Below, piece after piece: positions 9,647 through 18,470 of a DNA stretch of 64,000 bases (position 1 is the first letter of the stretch; every line of letters begins with the position of its first letter). The translations under genes were made by a program, and so were the position numbers. Where the stretch lies: the NCBI RefSeq assembly GCF_020521235.1, contig NZ_BLAY01000037.1:1-64000 (forward strand), written 5' to 3'. This DNA comes from Microseira wollei NIES-4236 (GTDB lineage Bacteria > Cyanobacteriota > Cyanobacteriia > Cyanobacteriales > Aerosakkonemataceae). Below the pieces are notes generated by a model. It made no database searches, was not told where the DNA came from, and saw only the letters and a list, made by a program, of their open reading frames with translations.

Positions 9647-10644
9647 TTAAAAGCAGCCGTATTTTAAAATCAGGTGGCGATCGCAGTCAAACGCAATCTT
9701 CCCTTCTTGTTGTAACCTCAGCAGCAACCTTGTCATCGTCACCCTGGTGGTAGAGCAGGCGTTGGCAAAATCTTCGTGAGTCAGGCGCACTTTTAGACGA
9801 GTTCCTTCGCTGTGGAATTCGCCAATTTCCTGTTGCAAAAGTAGCAATAGATGCTGCAAGCGGTCTGGCACGCGCCGCTTGGCAAAAATGGCTAAAAGCA
9901 ATTCGGTTTGCTTGAGCCGCCGATTAATTTGCTCGAAAAAAGTTTGAGCTAGATTGGGGTTGCTTGCTATCTCTGCCAGGGAAATTTCTACTAACTTAAC
10001 TTGCTTGGACATAGCTGTTGCTTGGTAAGTTTTTAGAGCAGTTAAACTCGCTCCAAACAACATTTGATCCCCTAGCAATCCTACCAGCACCTCTTCACCA
10101 GTTTGGCAGATAGTTGTTAGCTTGACTAAGCCTTGATCAACTTGCCAAATACTTTGGGGATTGAGGGGGATAATTTCTCCTTTAGCATAAACCTGCATCG
10201 CCGAGTCAAGGCTTTTGGCGTCGTTATTTGTTTGGTGCGCGATTTGAATTGGCTCTCTTGTGCCGGTCTGACGCAGCATCCAGCGCCGGGAAGTTGGTCT
10301 ACCTTCCCCATCGCGCACTACAGAAACTGTTAGCATTGCCTCAAACGGCTCCCCCCCACGGGGTTGCAGGTGGACTTTCCAGTCTTGGATGCGATCGCCA
10401 GCACGTTTCCGGTTCGGTTCGTTGCGAAACTGCCAACGCTCTTCCGATGCCACGAACACAACCAGCGGTTTGCCGATTAAATGCTCGTCGGAGATATTGA
10501 GCAACTCGACGGCGGCGCGGTTAGCTTCCCGGATTTTACCGCTGGCGTCGGTTACTATGCAAGCTTCCGGAGCCAATTGAAACAGATCCTGGTAGCGCTG
10601 GCGTTCTGCTTGTAACTGGACTTGTATGACTGCGAGTTCCTCAT
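9647..10644 (-). pseudogene. 3-prime part of PAS/Crp-family regulator gene split by the IsrB element
   Basis: This part encodes a PAS domain (from DLFQLAPEACIVTDASG) followed by a Crp/Fnr-type module: a cyclic-nucleotide-binding-like fold with GEEVLVGLLGDQMLFG (about the middle of the frame) and a C-terminal winged helix with LTHEDFANACSTTRVTMTRLL. The frame continues without a proper start to the element border at 10644 (FLDEELAVIQVQL precedes the PAS); the TTG at 10576 is only the first possible start codon. Joined to the piece at 11968-12148 it makes an unbroken 393-codon frame. Alone it lacks its N-terminal coiled coil and promoter, so it is probably inactive. Confidence 0.85.
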
Positions 10645-10718
10645 CTAAAAATCTCCGGGAAGTGTGTCACCTTTGCGTCTTTCAGACCAGGTCGGAACAC
10701 GGGCATTCGGCTAATTTA

Positions 10719-11757
10719 TTAGCCGTTTGCAATGCGCCACGAGTTGTAGGCTAGAAATTTACAATCTTTGGGCAAAGCATTTTGACACAATCGCTTACCA
10801 GTTTTTAGCGCGTGAAGCGAAATTGTCTTTCTTTCAGGGTCTTTTTTAGTTGGGGATTCCTGCCAACCACCGACGTAGCAAAAGCCATGTTTAGGATGAA
10901 AGACAACAGAAGCCCGCTTAAAACCAGCACTGATTGTCCCACCGTAGCGAGGTCTGATATGTCCAGCTTGATGTTGTAGTCGATGAAGTTGACGACGATG
11001 AAGCTCGCTTAGGAACAATCTCAACTAGCAATGTGTTGTCAGGGGTAGCATGACCGCCAACGTACCAATTAGCCAAAACCCAAGAGTCAACGCAATGAGC
11101 ATCAAACTTATTAGATAGTTTATTCTTGGATTTTTTTAGCCCCAAAATTTGACGTTCAGTATAAGTCTCGCTTCCTGCACGAGTTTCTAGTTTGGCAATT
11201 TGACGTAATTCTGAATAGAACCACTGTTTGCCGACTTCTAGGGGAGAAAACATTACATTCCACTTTAAAGCACCTTTCCATGTTTTTGCTTTGATATCCT
11301 CAACCACAAAAGTGCTAATCGGGAACATTAATGTTAGCCACTTGCAAATACGCAACTTCCACTGCCATCTAGCTTTAGTGGATGGTGGTAATTTTTGTTT
11401 ATTCACAAGTCGATTTCTGCGGTTTTGGCGACATGGTGTTTTGCGAAATCTTCTAGCGCGTCGCATATTACGACGTGTTTCCACATGGTCTTTGACCCAA
11501 TCAACCGCGTAAGTTTGAATGTTTAGGTAAGTATGTGACTTGGATTTAACTGTAAACCCCTCACGCTTGCTTCCTGGGTCAACCCCAACAGCTATCGGTT
11601 GACAGTTACGATTAGATGGCTCTAGGTTGAGTCGAACACAGAAAACTCCTTTTTTAAAGAATGGGGTAGCCTTGCCTGACTTTATCCAACGCTTAGCCCT
11701 TGCAGGGGTTGTCGGCATCAGAGGGCGATTATTACTGTCTACAACTGGAACAAACAT
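10719..11757 (-). pseudogene. isrB: IsrB RNA-guided nickase-like protein, frameshifted near its end
   Basis: The N-terminus MFVPVVDSNNRPLMP is the PLMP domain of the IscB/IsrB group. It is followed by RuvC-I (VGVDPGSKREG, Asp60), an arginine-rich bridge helix (about residues 93-116), RuvC-II (FVVEDIKAK, Glu153) and RuvC-III (FDAHCVDSWVLA, Asp224). Only about 70 residues separate RuvC-II and RuvC-III, so the HNH domain of IscB is absent, which is the mark of IsrB. After residue 250 the reading frame is wrong; the true C-terminus (RRQLHRLQ, RYGGTISAGF, GFCYVGGW, SLHALKTGKRLCQN) continues in the next frame to a stop at 10719. Total length, about 346 residues, fits IsrB. The frameshift at about 11005-11012 may be real decay or a sequencing error. 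Confidence 0.85.
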
Positions 11758-11967
11758 TTACGATAAGTCCTATTGCTAGGTTTATATGTCCCTTCGCCAC
11801 TGACTACCACAGAGGTTACAGACTAGGGAGGCATCCAGTAACGTGTTTTGGGCTACCACACCCAGATAGTTCAGTATTAATGGCTAGACACTGGGCAAGG
11901 TCTTGTATTAAGAGATTGGTCAGTTCTCCTCTTACAAGCCCCCGAATTCTATTCGGGGGTCAGTGAC
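11758..11967 (-). ncRNA. Candidate IsrB omega RNA (HEARO RNA)
   Basis: In IsrB elements the guide RNA scaffold lies directly upstream of the protein gene, and its 5-prime guide comes from the flank outside the element. This 210-base noncoding stretch occupies that place. Read on the minus strand it opens with the stem CCCCGAAT-AGA-ATTCGGGG, then has GGGTGTGGTAGCCC (a hairpin) and later GTGGTAGTCAGTGGCGAAGG, which resemble the conserved parts of HEARO RNAs as I remember them. The natural guide would be GAAGAGTTGTGCCAGCAAA from 11968 onward. The structure was judged by eye, not folded. Confidence 0.6.
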
Positions 11968-12148
11968 TTTGCTGGCACAACTCTTCTACAGCAACCTGTA
12001 ATTCTTCCGAAACAATACCCAGTTCCTTGAAAGCGACGGGTAGTAGATGCTCTATGGGAGGAGAAGGCGATGCGTTGGCACCTTGGTAAAGCTTGTTCAA
12101 TCGCAAGTTGAGTGCTTCCATTTGCCGCGCCAAGATGTCTACGTTCAT
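11968..12148 (-). pseudogene. 5-prime part of PAS/Crp-family regulator gene
   Basis: The ATG at 12148 has a strong ribosome-binding site (GGAGGTTGAC). It encodes MNVDILARQMEALNLRLNKL and then a helical coiled coil ending VEELCQQ at the element border; translation would stop six bases into the element's CACTGA. The coil continues in the piece at 9647-10644 (NEELAVIQVQLQAERQRYQDLF), giving the usual cyanobacterial layout of coiled coil, PAS and Crp-like output. The upstream 186 bases hold its promoter region. Confidence 0.85.
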
Positions 12149-12334
12149 GTCAACCTCCAGACCCTGTGTTATACCAAACACGCCCAATGTTTGCATCGAA
12201 AGCAAATCCCCGCAGATGATTTTAGCAGCGCGAGAAAGATTATCTTTTGCAAGTATAAGCCGCGTCTGCTACTAGCTTCAGAAGCATAGAAAATTCTCTG
12301 GCACAGTCGCATTCACCTATTGATAGATTCTGGG

Positions 12335-14317
12335 CTAATCCTTCTGGAAGATAGGAATCTCAATGATGAATTCTGACCCTTTTCCGGGTGCGGAGATGCA
12401 TTTTAAATGACCCTTGTGTTTTTCCACAACAATTTGGTAACTAATTGACAAACCCAAGCCAGTGCCTTTGCCTGTAGATTTTGTGGTAAAGAAAGGGTTA
12501 AAAAGCTGTTCTTGTACTTCTGCCGTCATCCCCACTCCGTTATCGGATATGCGGATTCTCACCCAATCAGAGTTAATAACTTCTGTGGAAATGCGAATAG
12601 TGGGTAATTGGTAATTGGGAATTGGTAATGGGGAATTGGTGGTTTCGTTTTCATTACCTTTCGTTCCCTGGATCTGCCTGGGAATGCCATTACCTATTAC
12701 CTCTTCTATAGCATCTATGCCATTGCCGATTAAATTCATAAAAACTTGGTTTAGTTGTCCGGCATAGCATTCTACAAGTGGTAGGTTGCCGTATTCTTTA
12801 ACGATCTGAATTCCCGGAAATTCTGGTTTGGGTTTCAATCGATGGTGCAAAATCAGCAGGGTGCTTTCGATTCCGTCGTGGATGTTGGCTGGTTTCATTT
12901 GCGCTTCATCCAAGCGGGAGAAGTTTCGTAAGCTGCGGGCAATTTCGCGGATGCGATCTGAACCCTGCTGCATTGCCGATAAAATTTTAGGTAAATCTTC
13001 GATGATAAATTCTAAGTCTATGGCTGTTTTTTCATCCTCTAGCGGATCTGGATAGTGTTGGGCATAAAGCTGCACCAATTTTAACAAGTCTTGTATATAT
13101 TGTTCCGCGTGGGGAAGATTGCTAGCAACGCAGTTAATCGGGTTATTAATTTCGTGGGCAACCCCTGCAACCATTTGCCCTATTGAAGACATTTTTTCAG
13201 ATTGAATTAGCTGGGCTTGAGTTTGTTGTAATTCGCGTAAAGCTGTTTCTAATTCAGTTGTTTTTTGGCTCAATTGCGCTTCCCTTTGGCGCAGTGCTTC
13301 TTCAGCCTGTTTTTTCTCGGTGATGTCTTCTACGGTGCCTTCATAGTAAAGTAAATTCCCGCTCTCGTCTCGCACGGCACGGGCGTTTTCTCTAATCCAA
13401 ATAACGCTACCATCCAGGCGATAAACTGGCGATTCAAACGCGGATACAGAACCGTATTCTTGCATCGCGGCAATGAATTCTGCTCGCCGATTCTGGTTAA
13501 TATAAACTTGCCGTGCAATATCGGTACAATTGTTTATCAGTTCCGCTGGCGATTTATAGCCCAAAATCTGTGCCATTGCGGGATTAGCACTTTTAAAGCT
13601 GCCGTCGGGTGTAGTTTGGAAAATGCCATCAATCCCATTTTCAAAAATGTTGCGATATTTGGCTTCTGCTTGTCTGAGTGCAACCGCAACAGCATCTTGA
13701 ATTTGGCACTGTGCTAACAGTAACTGATGCACGTCCAACAGGGAGTAGACTCCATGGGGGTCTTGCACCACAATAGGTTCGTAGATCAGTTCGGGTTGGC
13801 GTTGCAAAGACTGCCTTGCTGCTGCCACAATCTCAGTATCGCTGGACAAGGTTAAAATTTCCGTTTTAGCCAAGCCATAAAGTACCTTCAATGGTCGTTT
13901 GGCAAATAATTCCAAGCTGTAGGGACGACTGAGATATTCAAAAGTGCGCCGCCGCGAAATCATCCCGACGTACTCGCCTTCGCTGGTGATGATGACGCCC
14001 GGAAGTAAAGGATTTTCGTTTAAAATCTTTGTCACTTCATTAGTTGGACGGTCGGACTCGATGCAAACTTCGTAAAGGTTTAACTCTTGCAGCGTCGAGT
14101 CCAAACCCAGTTCTGAAAAGCAACTATTCGCCTCAGTTGCCGCTAAAGTTGGTAAAACGATGGTTTTAGCGGGTATGGCGTCCATTTGCTCGATTTGCGG
14201 TTTGGGATTGGTACGTTCCATGTGCATTTTGCGTTCGAAAAAGCTCTCTTGCTCTGTTTCCGAACACTCCACCCATCTATCAGGGTTGATCAAACAGCCG
14301 TCACCTACCCAGTCCAT
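12335..14317 (-). CDS. CBS/PAS sensor histidine kinase
   Basis: A 660-residue soluble sensor kinase. About residues 75-210 resemble a CBS-pair module (NENPLLPGVIITSEGEYVGMISRR and a second EPIVVQDPHGVYSLLDVHQLL). A PAS domain follows (about 215-345, ending GTVEDITEKKQAEE), then a coil, the phospho-acceptor block GQMVAGVAHEINNPINC (His near 388), and an ATP-binding domain with NQVFMNLIGNGIDAI, ISDNGVGMT and GKGTGLGLSISY. Between the N box and the next strand sits an unusual 35-residue segment (about 545-580: GNGIPRQIQGTKGNENETT, PLPIPNYQLP) encoded by repeat-like CCAATTACC DNA. No partner regulator is adjacent except the split PAS/Crp gene just downstream. Confidence 0.9.
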   Translation of the reverse strand: MDWVGDGCLINPDRWVECSETEQESFFERKMHMERTNPKPQIEQMDAIPAKTIVLPTLAATEANSCFSELGLDSTLQELNLYEVCIESDRPTNEVTKILNENPLLPGVIITSEGEYVGMISRRRTFEYLSRPYSLELFAKRPLKVLYGLAKTEILTLSSDTEIVAAARQSLQRQPELIYEPIVVQDPHGVYSLLDVHQLLLAQCQIQDAVAVALRQAEAKYRNIFENGIDGIFQTTPDGSFKSANPAMAQILGYKSPAELINNCTDIARQVYINQNRRAEFIAAMQEYGSVSAFESPVYRLDGSVIWIRENARAVRDESGNLLYYEGTVEDITEKKQAEEALRQREAQLSQKTTELETALRELQQTQAQLIQSEKMSSIGQMVAGVAHEINNPINCVASNLPHAEQYIQDLLKLVQLYAQHYPDPLEDEKTAIDLEFIIEDLPKILSAMQQGSDRIREIARSLRNFSRLDEAQMKPANIHDGIESTLLILHHRLKPKPEFPGIQIVKEYGNLPLVECYAGQLNQVFMNLIGNGIDAIEEVIGNGIPRQIQGTKGNENETTNSPLPIPNYQLPTIRISTEVINSDWVRIRISDNGVGMTAEVQEQLFNPFFTTKSTGKGTGLGLSISYQIVVEKHKGHLKCISAPGKGSEFIIEIPIFQKD

Positions 14318-14781
14318 AGCATATCCGCAATTTTACTGAATTGATAAATTTAGTATGAACTCTTTTGCTTAGAGCTTGAGTGACGCGAATCGCCTCGTTC
14401 CGTGAGGCTGCTTGTTGGTTGGTTGTGATTTGGATCAATGTTTTACCTAAGTAGTTTTTTGTATTTTAACCCTGCTAGGGTAAACCGCATCTACCTTCTT
14501 AGGGATTTTACGGAAACTTTCATTAAATTTTCCGTGTATGCCATCGTTTGCTCCGCGTTTCTACTTAAGTATCCGGATCAGTACCAGAAATTAGGGCAAT
14601 TTTTGTATAAAATAAAACAGAATAGGGCAGAATCAGGCATGATTTGACCAGTAGGGGGATAGATGGGGATGCCCGATGCCCAATTCTGCGGAAAAAATTT
14701 GGCAATATTTCGGTATCATATAAAGCTGACTTGTCTAAACGACGGAACTGCTGAGCTTTTCACACGTCACGGAGATACCGT
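14318..14781. other. Intergenic region holding the psbI promoter
   Basis: No convincing gene; a 69-codon open frame at 14438-14647 has no family features. AT-rich sequence before psbI (about 14690-14780) should carry its promoter and leader; GGAGA at 14771-14775 is the ribosome-binding site. Confidence 0.5.
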
Positions 14782-14898
14782 ATGATCGCACTCAAAACCA
14801 CTGTCTATGTCGTTGTTTCGTTCTTTGTTTTGCTGTTCATCTTCGGGTTCTTGTCTAATGACCCCGCCCGCAACCCCAAGCGTCGCGATTTGGAATAG
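14782..14898 (+). CDS. psbI: Photosystem II reaction center protein I
   Basis: A 38-residue single-span membrane protein of the photosystem II reaction center, located next to D1 and CP43 and involved in early assembly and core stability. The sequence [19 protein letters not shown] followed by [18 protein letters not shown] matches PsbI along its whole length: one membrane helix and the conserved FGFLS-DP-RNP stromal tail. It is too short for routine gene finding. GGAGA seven bases upstream supports the start. A large OstA-like gene follows on the same strand after about 115 bases. Confidence 0.95.
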   Translation: MIALKTTVYVVVSFFVLLFIFGFLSNDPARNPKRRDLE

Positions 14899-15013
14899 AC
14901 AACGATTTAACGATACCTCAGGCAGTCTGGGCGGGGGATACCTCGCCCCTACAGTCTTAAATGCGGTTGAGGTCTTGCGTATGGGTTGTTTGTTCGCTTC
15001 GGTGTACTAAAAG

Positions 15014-17524
15014 ATGCCCTACGTTACGCCCCCTCAACCGCCAGCAATTATTCAGCCACTACGATACCAGCATTTGCCTCATGCTGCTGGCGAATCTTTA
15101 ATTGTGCGTACGCACGCCTCTGGGCACATCGCTGGCAAAAATGACTGGCAAACCCGCTCTTGGAGTGCGTCAGACTTGGGTTTACCCTTGAGCGTTGGCA
15201 TTTCAGAAGCAGCGGACTCGCAGTTAATATCGCTGGCGGAAGTAGATCCAGAAGACGCTCTGACGCGGAGAGGGGGAGACGCGGCGAGTGACCCTGCTCA
15301 ACTAGCTACCGATATTTCCACTACAACTGCCGATCTTACACCCCTGACTCAGCCTGGAGGGGCCCAGGAGCAGGGGGGCTATCTTTCCGGCGTAAGTACT
15401 GAGTTAGAATCAGAACCTAAAAGTAAATACAAATCCGCAGAAATACCTGCTTGGAAGGGAAGCGATGACACCCAGGATGGGTGGCTGTTAAATCGCTTGA
15501 TCCAACTGGCAAATACTGGCGATGGGAGCGTTGTGCAGGCGCAACAGGTGCCAGAAACTCCCCAGATAGAAGTTTTGCCAGGGGAGCATATGTCGCCGGT
15601 TCCGGCTCCCACAAGGGCGACTACCCAAGCATCGCCAACGCAGCAACAACAGCAGCCAGCGACGGTTTCAACTTCGGCGGGTGTAATAGAAGTTACAGCC
15701 GACCGGCAGGAATTTGACGAAAGGCGACAGATATTTACCGCGGTTGGTAATGTGGTGATGCGGTTTCAGGGGGGGATACTCGATGCCAATCGGGTGCAAG
15801 GAAATTTACTTAATTTTATAGCGATCGCAGAAGGCAATGCGTCGTTGACGCGGGGACAGCAGGTATTTCGCGGCTCGCGCTTTGTTTATAACTTTATTCA
15901 AAATAGCGGTACGATTCAGAACGCCAGGGGGATAGTATTTTCACCAACTTCGGGGACGGATTTAACCTTTGAAACGGGGACGGGTGGATTTACTATCCCC
16001 ACCCCGGATCGACCATTGAGCGATCGCTTAATCGAAAATCAACCACCCCAACAAATTACCAACCCAGGCGGGGTCACCGTCGAACTCGGTAGGGGGGGAC
16101 TCTCCAACCTGGGTCAAATCAATCGCGTGCGGTTTGAAGCCGAGCAGATTGAATTTTACCCCAGAGGCTGGACTGCGACCAACGTGCGCCTGACCAACGA
16201 TCCGTTTTCGCCGCCAGAATTGGAATTGCGCGCAGATCGCGCCGTATTTACCCAGCTTTCACCCCTACGGGACGAAATAGTCCTCACCAACTCCCGCATC
16301 TTTTTCGATCAAGGTTTTTCCATCCCCACTTTCCGACGGCGGATAGTAATCGACCGCACCCCAAGGGAAGCACCCATAGTGCAAATTCGCTACGATGCGA
16401 GGGAAAGAGGTGGTGTTTATGCGGAGCGGACTTTTGACATAATTGCGACCCCACAGGTGCAACTGAGCATCACGCCGCAGTTTTTAGTCCAGCGAGCGAT
16501 CGCGCGACAAAGCGGTAACGTTTTTAACCCAAACTCTTGGGGTTTTAGAATGCGGTTTAATGCTAACGTCAGTCCACGCACCAGAGTTGAAGCTTCTGCG
16601 GTGACGCCGACTTTCTTTTTAAACGAATTGCCAGATAGACTGAGAGCGAGGTTGGCGGCGAGTCAGATTATCGGTACTCGTTTACCCCACACGCTTACCC
16701 TGGAATATAGTTACCGCAATCGTCTATTTAACGGTTCTTTAGGATTCCAAACCGTCCGCAGCAGTTTGGGAGCTGTGATTACTTCCCCCGTTATTCCCTT
16801 GGGGAGAACGGGTGTTAACCTGACTTATCAAGGTAGCGCACAGTATATAAATGCCGAAAGCGATCGCCTAGATTTGCTCGATTTTGACCCCTTGAACCCC
16901 AATCCCCAAGATGACCGCATCGTCTTAGCTCGTTTCCAAGCTAGCGCCGAACTTGCGCGTCCTACCTTGCTTTGGCGCGGGCGACCTTTACCAGCGACAG
17001 CATCTCAGGGTTTGAGATACACTCCAGTTCCCGTCGTACCTTTCCTGCGCGTAGTTCCTTCTGTGCGGGGTACGACGAGTTTATACACCAGCGGCGATAC
17101 CCAACAAACCCTCAGCGGTAGTATCGCCTTGCAAGGACAATTCGGTCATTTCTCCCGACCTTTTCTCGACTATACCGGGTTTAATCTCGGCTACACCCAA
17201 GTTTTGAAAGATGGTTTATCTCCCTTCTTTTTCGACCGGGTTGTCGATACTAGAGTGCTTTCTTTTGGTATCACCCAGCAACTTTATGGGCCGTTTCGAG
17301 TTGGGTTTCAAACTGGGATTAATTTAGATACGGGGGAACGTTTCAGCACCGATTACTTTTTGGAATACAGTCGCCGCACCTACGGTATTATCATCCGTTT
17401 CAACCCGGATCGGGAACAAGGTTCGATTAACTTGCGAATCAGCGACTTTAATTGGACTGGCGGCGATGAAGTATTCGGCGGTTCTGGTGGGCGCTTTGTC
17501 GATACGGGCGTAATTCAAGAATAA
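15014..17524 (+). CDS. OstA/LptD-like outer membrane protein (DUF3769 type)
   Basis: An 836-residue protein. Residues 1-215 are low-complexity and probably disordered (Pro/Gln/Thr-rich). About residues 222-320 form an OstA/LptA-like domain (VIEVTADRQEFDERRQIFTA, GNVVMRFQGGILDANRVQ), the fold that lines the lipopolysaccharide bridge in other bacteria. The rest, rich in alternating strands and ending in NWTGGDEVFGG, fits an outer-membrane beta barrel. It is probably the cyanobacterial counterpart of LptD that inserts lipopolysaccharide or a related lipid at the outer leaflet; the exact substrate is inference. No classical signal peptide is seen at the chosen ATG, so the true start may differ. 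psbI lies just upstream on the same strand. Confidence 0.75.
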   Translation: MPYVTPPQPPAIIQPLRYQHLPHAAGESLIVRTHASGHIAGKNDWQTRSWSASDLGLPLSVGISEAADSQLISLAEVDPEDALTRRGGDAASDPAQLATDISTTTADLTPLTQPGGAQEQGGYLSGVSTELESEPKSKYKSAEIPAWKGSDDTQDGWLLNRLIQLANTGDGSVVQAQQVPETPQIEVLPGEHMSPVPAPTRATTQASPTQQQQQPATVSTSAGVIEVTADRQEFDERRQIFTAVGNVVMRFQGGILDANRVQGNLLNFIAIAEGNASLTRGQQVFRGSRFVYNFIQNSGTIQNARGIVFSPTSGTDLTFETGTGGFTIPTPDRPLSDRLIENQPPQQITNPGGVTVELGRGGLSNLGQINRVRFEAEQIEFYPRGWTATNVRLTNDPFSPPELELRADRAVFTQLSPLRDEIVLTNSRIFFDQGFSIPTFRRRIVIDRTPREAPIVQIRYDARERGGVYAERTFDIIATPQVQLSITPQFLVQRAIARQSGNVFNPNSWGFRMRFNANVSPRTRVEASAVTPTFFLNELPDRLRARLAASQIIGTRLPHTLTLEYSYRNRLFNGSLGFQTVRSSLGAVITSPVIPLGRTGVNLTYQGSAQYINAESDRLDLLDFDPLNPNPQDDRIVLARFQASAELARPTLLWRGRPLPATASQGLRYTPVPVVPFLRVVPSVRGTTSLYTSGDTQQTLSGSIALQGQFGHFSRPFLDYTGFNLGYTQVLKDGLSPFFFDRVVDTRVLSFGITQQLYGPFRVGFQTGINLDTGERFSTDYFLEYSRRTYGIIIRFNPDREQGSINLRISDFNWTGGDEVFGGSGGRFVDTGVIQE

Positions 17525-17648
17525 GGCGCTAATTGCCAATCCCTAAGATATGATTTTTCCCCTTTGAACCATTAGCCATTAGCCGCTATGGATGAGTTAA
17601 CTTGTAGCCCTGTCAATACAAGTCAATCTTATGGGTTTTGATATCAAA

Positions 17649-17751
17649 TCCTTAGGCATCGGAATGATCGGACTTTCTGGGTAATTGCTCGCTTGCCAGC
17701 TTGCTAATTGCCAGAAAAGCCCCTACAGGTCGTAATTCCGATGCCTAAGGA
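17649..17751. repeat. Short element with 17-base perfect inverted ends
   Basis: TCCTTAGGCATCGGAAT at 17649-17665 is repeated exactly inverted at 17735-17751. The interior has TAATTGC-type heptamers and AGCCCCTACAGG. The left end shares CCTTAGGCATCGG with the left end of the family A element at 36639, so the two families are related or recombined. Confidence 0.8.
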
Positions 17752-17801
17752 AACGATATGAGTAGGTTTAATAAAAAATAGGTAGGTTTTTTGTTTTAGC
17801 C

Positions 17802-18161
17802 CCTAAGAGCGACCATGCCGAAGCGATCGCTCTCCTCGCACTCGATATGCCACAAACGATCGCTCATTTCCATCAACAACGCGGCGAGGACTTCAGCATC
17901 CGCATCGGCATCCACACCGGCCCCGTTGTTGCTGGTGTAATTGGTATCAAAAACTTTATCTACGACCTCTGGGGAGATACGGTCAATACCCACAGCCGCA
18001 TCGAATCTCACGGCCTCCCCCGTTACATTCAAGTATCAGAAACAACATACCCAATCCTCCGGAATCAGTTTCTGTTTGAGGCGCGAGGCGCGATCGATGT
18101 CAAAGGTAAAGGAAAAATGCGTACCTATTTTCTTAAACGTATAAAATATAGCCCGGTCTAA
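17802..18161 (+). pseudogene. C-terminal remnant of a class III adenylate/guanylate cyclase
   Basis: The frame encodes HAEAIALLALDM and then IRIGIHTGPVVAGVIG, FIYDLWGDTVNTHSR, a block typical of the second half of the class III nucleotide cyclase catalytic domain, ending with VKGKGKMRTYFL. The first half of the domain with the metal-binding aspartates, and any sensor region, are missing; a stop lies just upstream at about 17775. It is a 5-prime-truncated remnant, not a working cyclase. The border coincides with repeat-rich sequence (17649-17751). Confidence 0.8.
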
Positions 18162-18470
18162 ATGAAAATTTATCTCATAACTAACTGTTAAAAAAAAGTG
18201 AATTATTCAACGATAGATTGTCTGGTATGGGAAGATATAACATTATCTTAGAGCTAATTGCTAATTGCTAATTGTTAATTGCTAATGGGATTTGGACGAT
18301 TAGCGATTGGCAAAAAACAGCGAATTGCGAATTACTAATTGCTAATTGGTCATGGCATTTTGAGGCATTTTGACTATTAGCCATTAGCCATTAGCACTTG
18401 AATCTTAACCTTTATACCAATATACCAATATACCAAAAATATCGTCATTACTAATCAGGGGAAGAAAACC
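18162..18470. repeat. Heptamer-rich intergenic region
   Basis: Runs of TAATTGC/TTAGCCA-type heptamers occupy about 18254-18400. Then a triplet of TATACCAA units (18413-18436) and the ribosome-binding site GGGGAAG for the ATP-grasp gene. No gene is seen. Confidence 0.7.

Larger units (their letters stand above)
10645..11967 (-). mobile_element. IsrB (HEARO-type, IS200/IS605 superfamily) element
   Basis: A 1323-base element, read on the minus strand from 11967 to 10645. It begins with GTCACTGACCCCCGAATAG, whose CCCCGAAT/ATTCGGGG forms a stem, then carries about 210 bases of noncoding sequence, an IsrB-type ORF and a short right end (CCGGGAGATTTTTAG). The borders are set by gene continuity: joining the outer flanks CAGCAAA and ATGAGG restores a regulator reading QQNEELAV in frame (181 + 998 = 1179 bases). 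There is no tnpA, so movement would need a transposase in trans. There is no target duplication, as expected for HUH-type single-strand transposition. Confidence 0.85.

Noticed and set aside
14438-14647. A 69-codon frame upstream of psbI
   Set aside because: No ribosome-binding site, no family features; it covers the likely promoter region.
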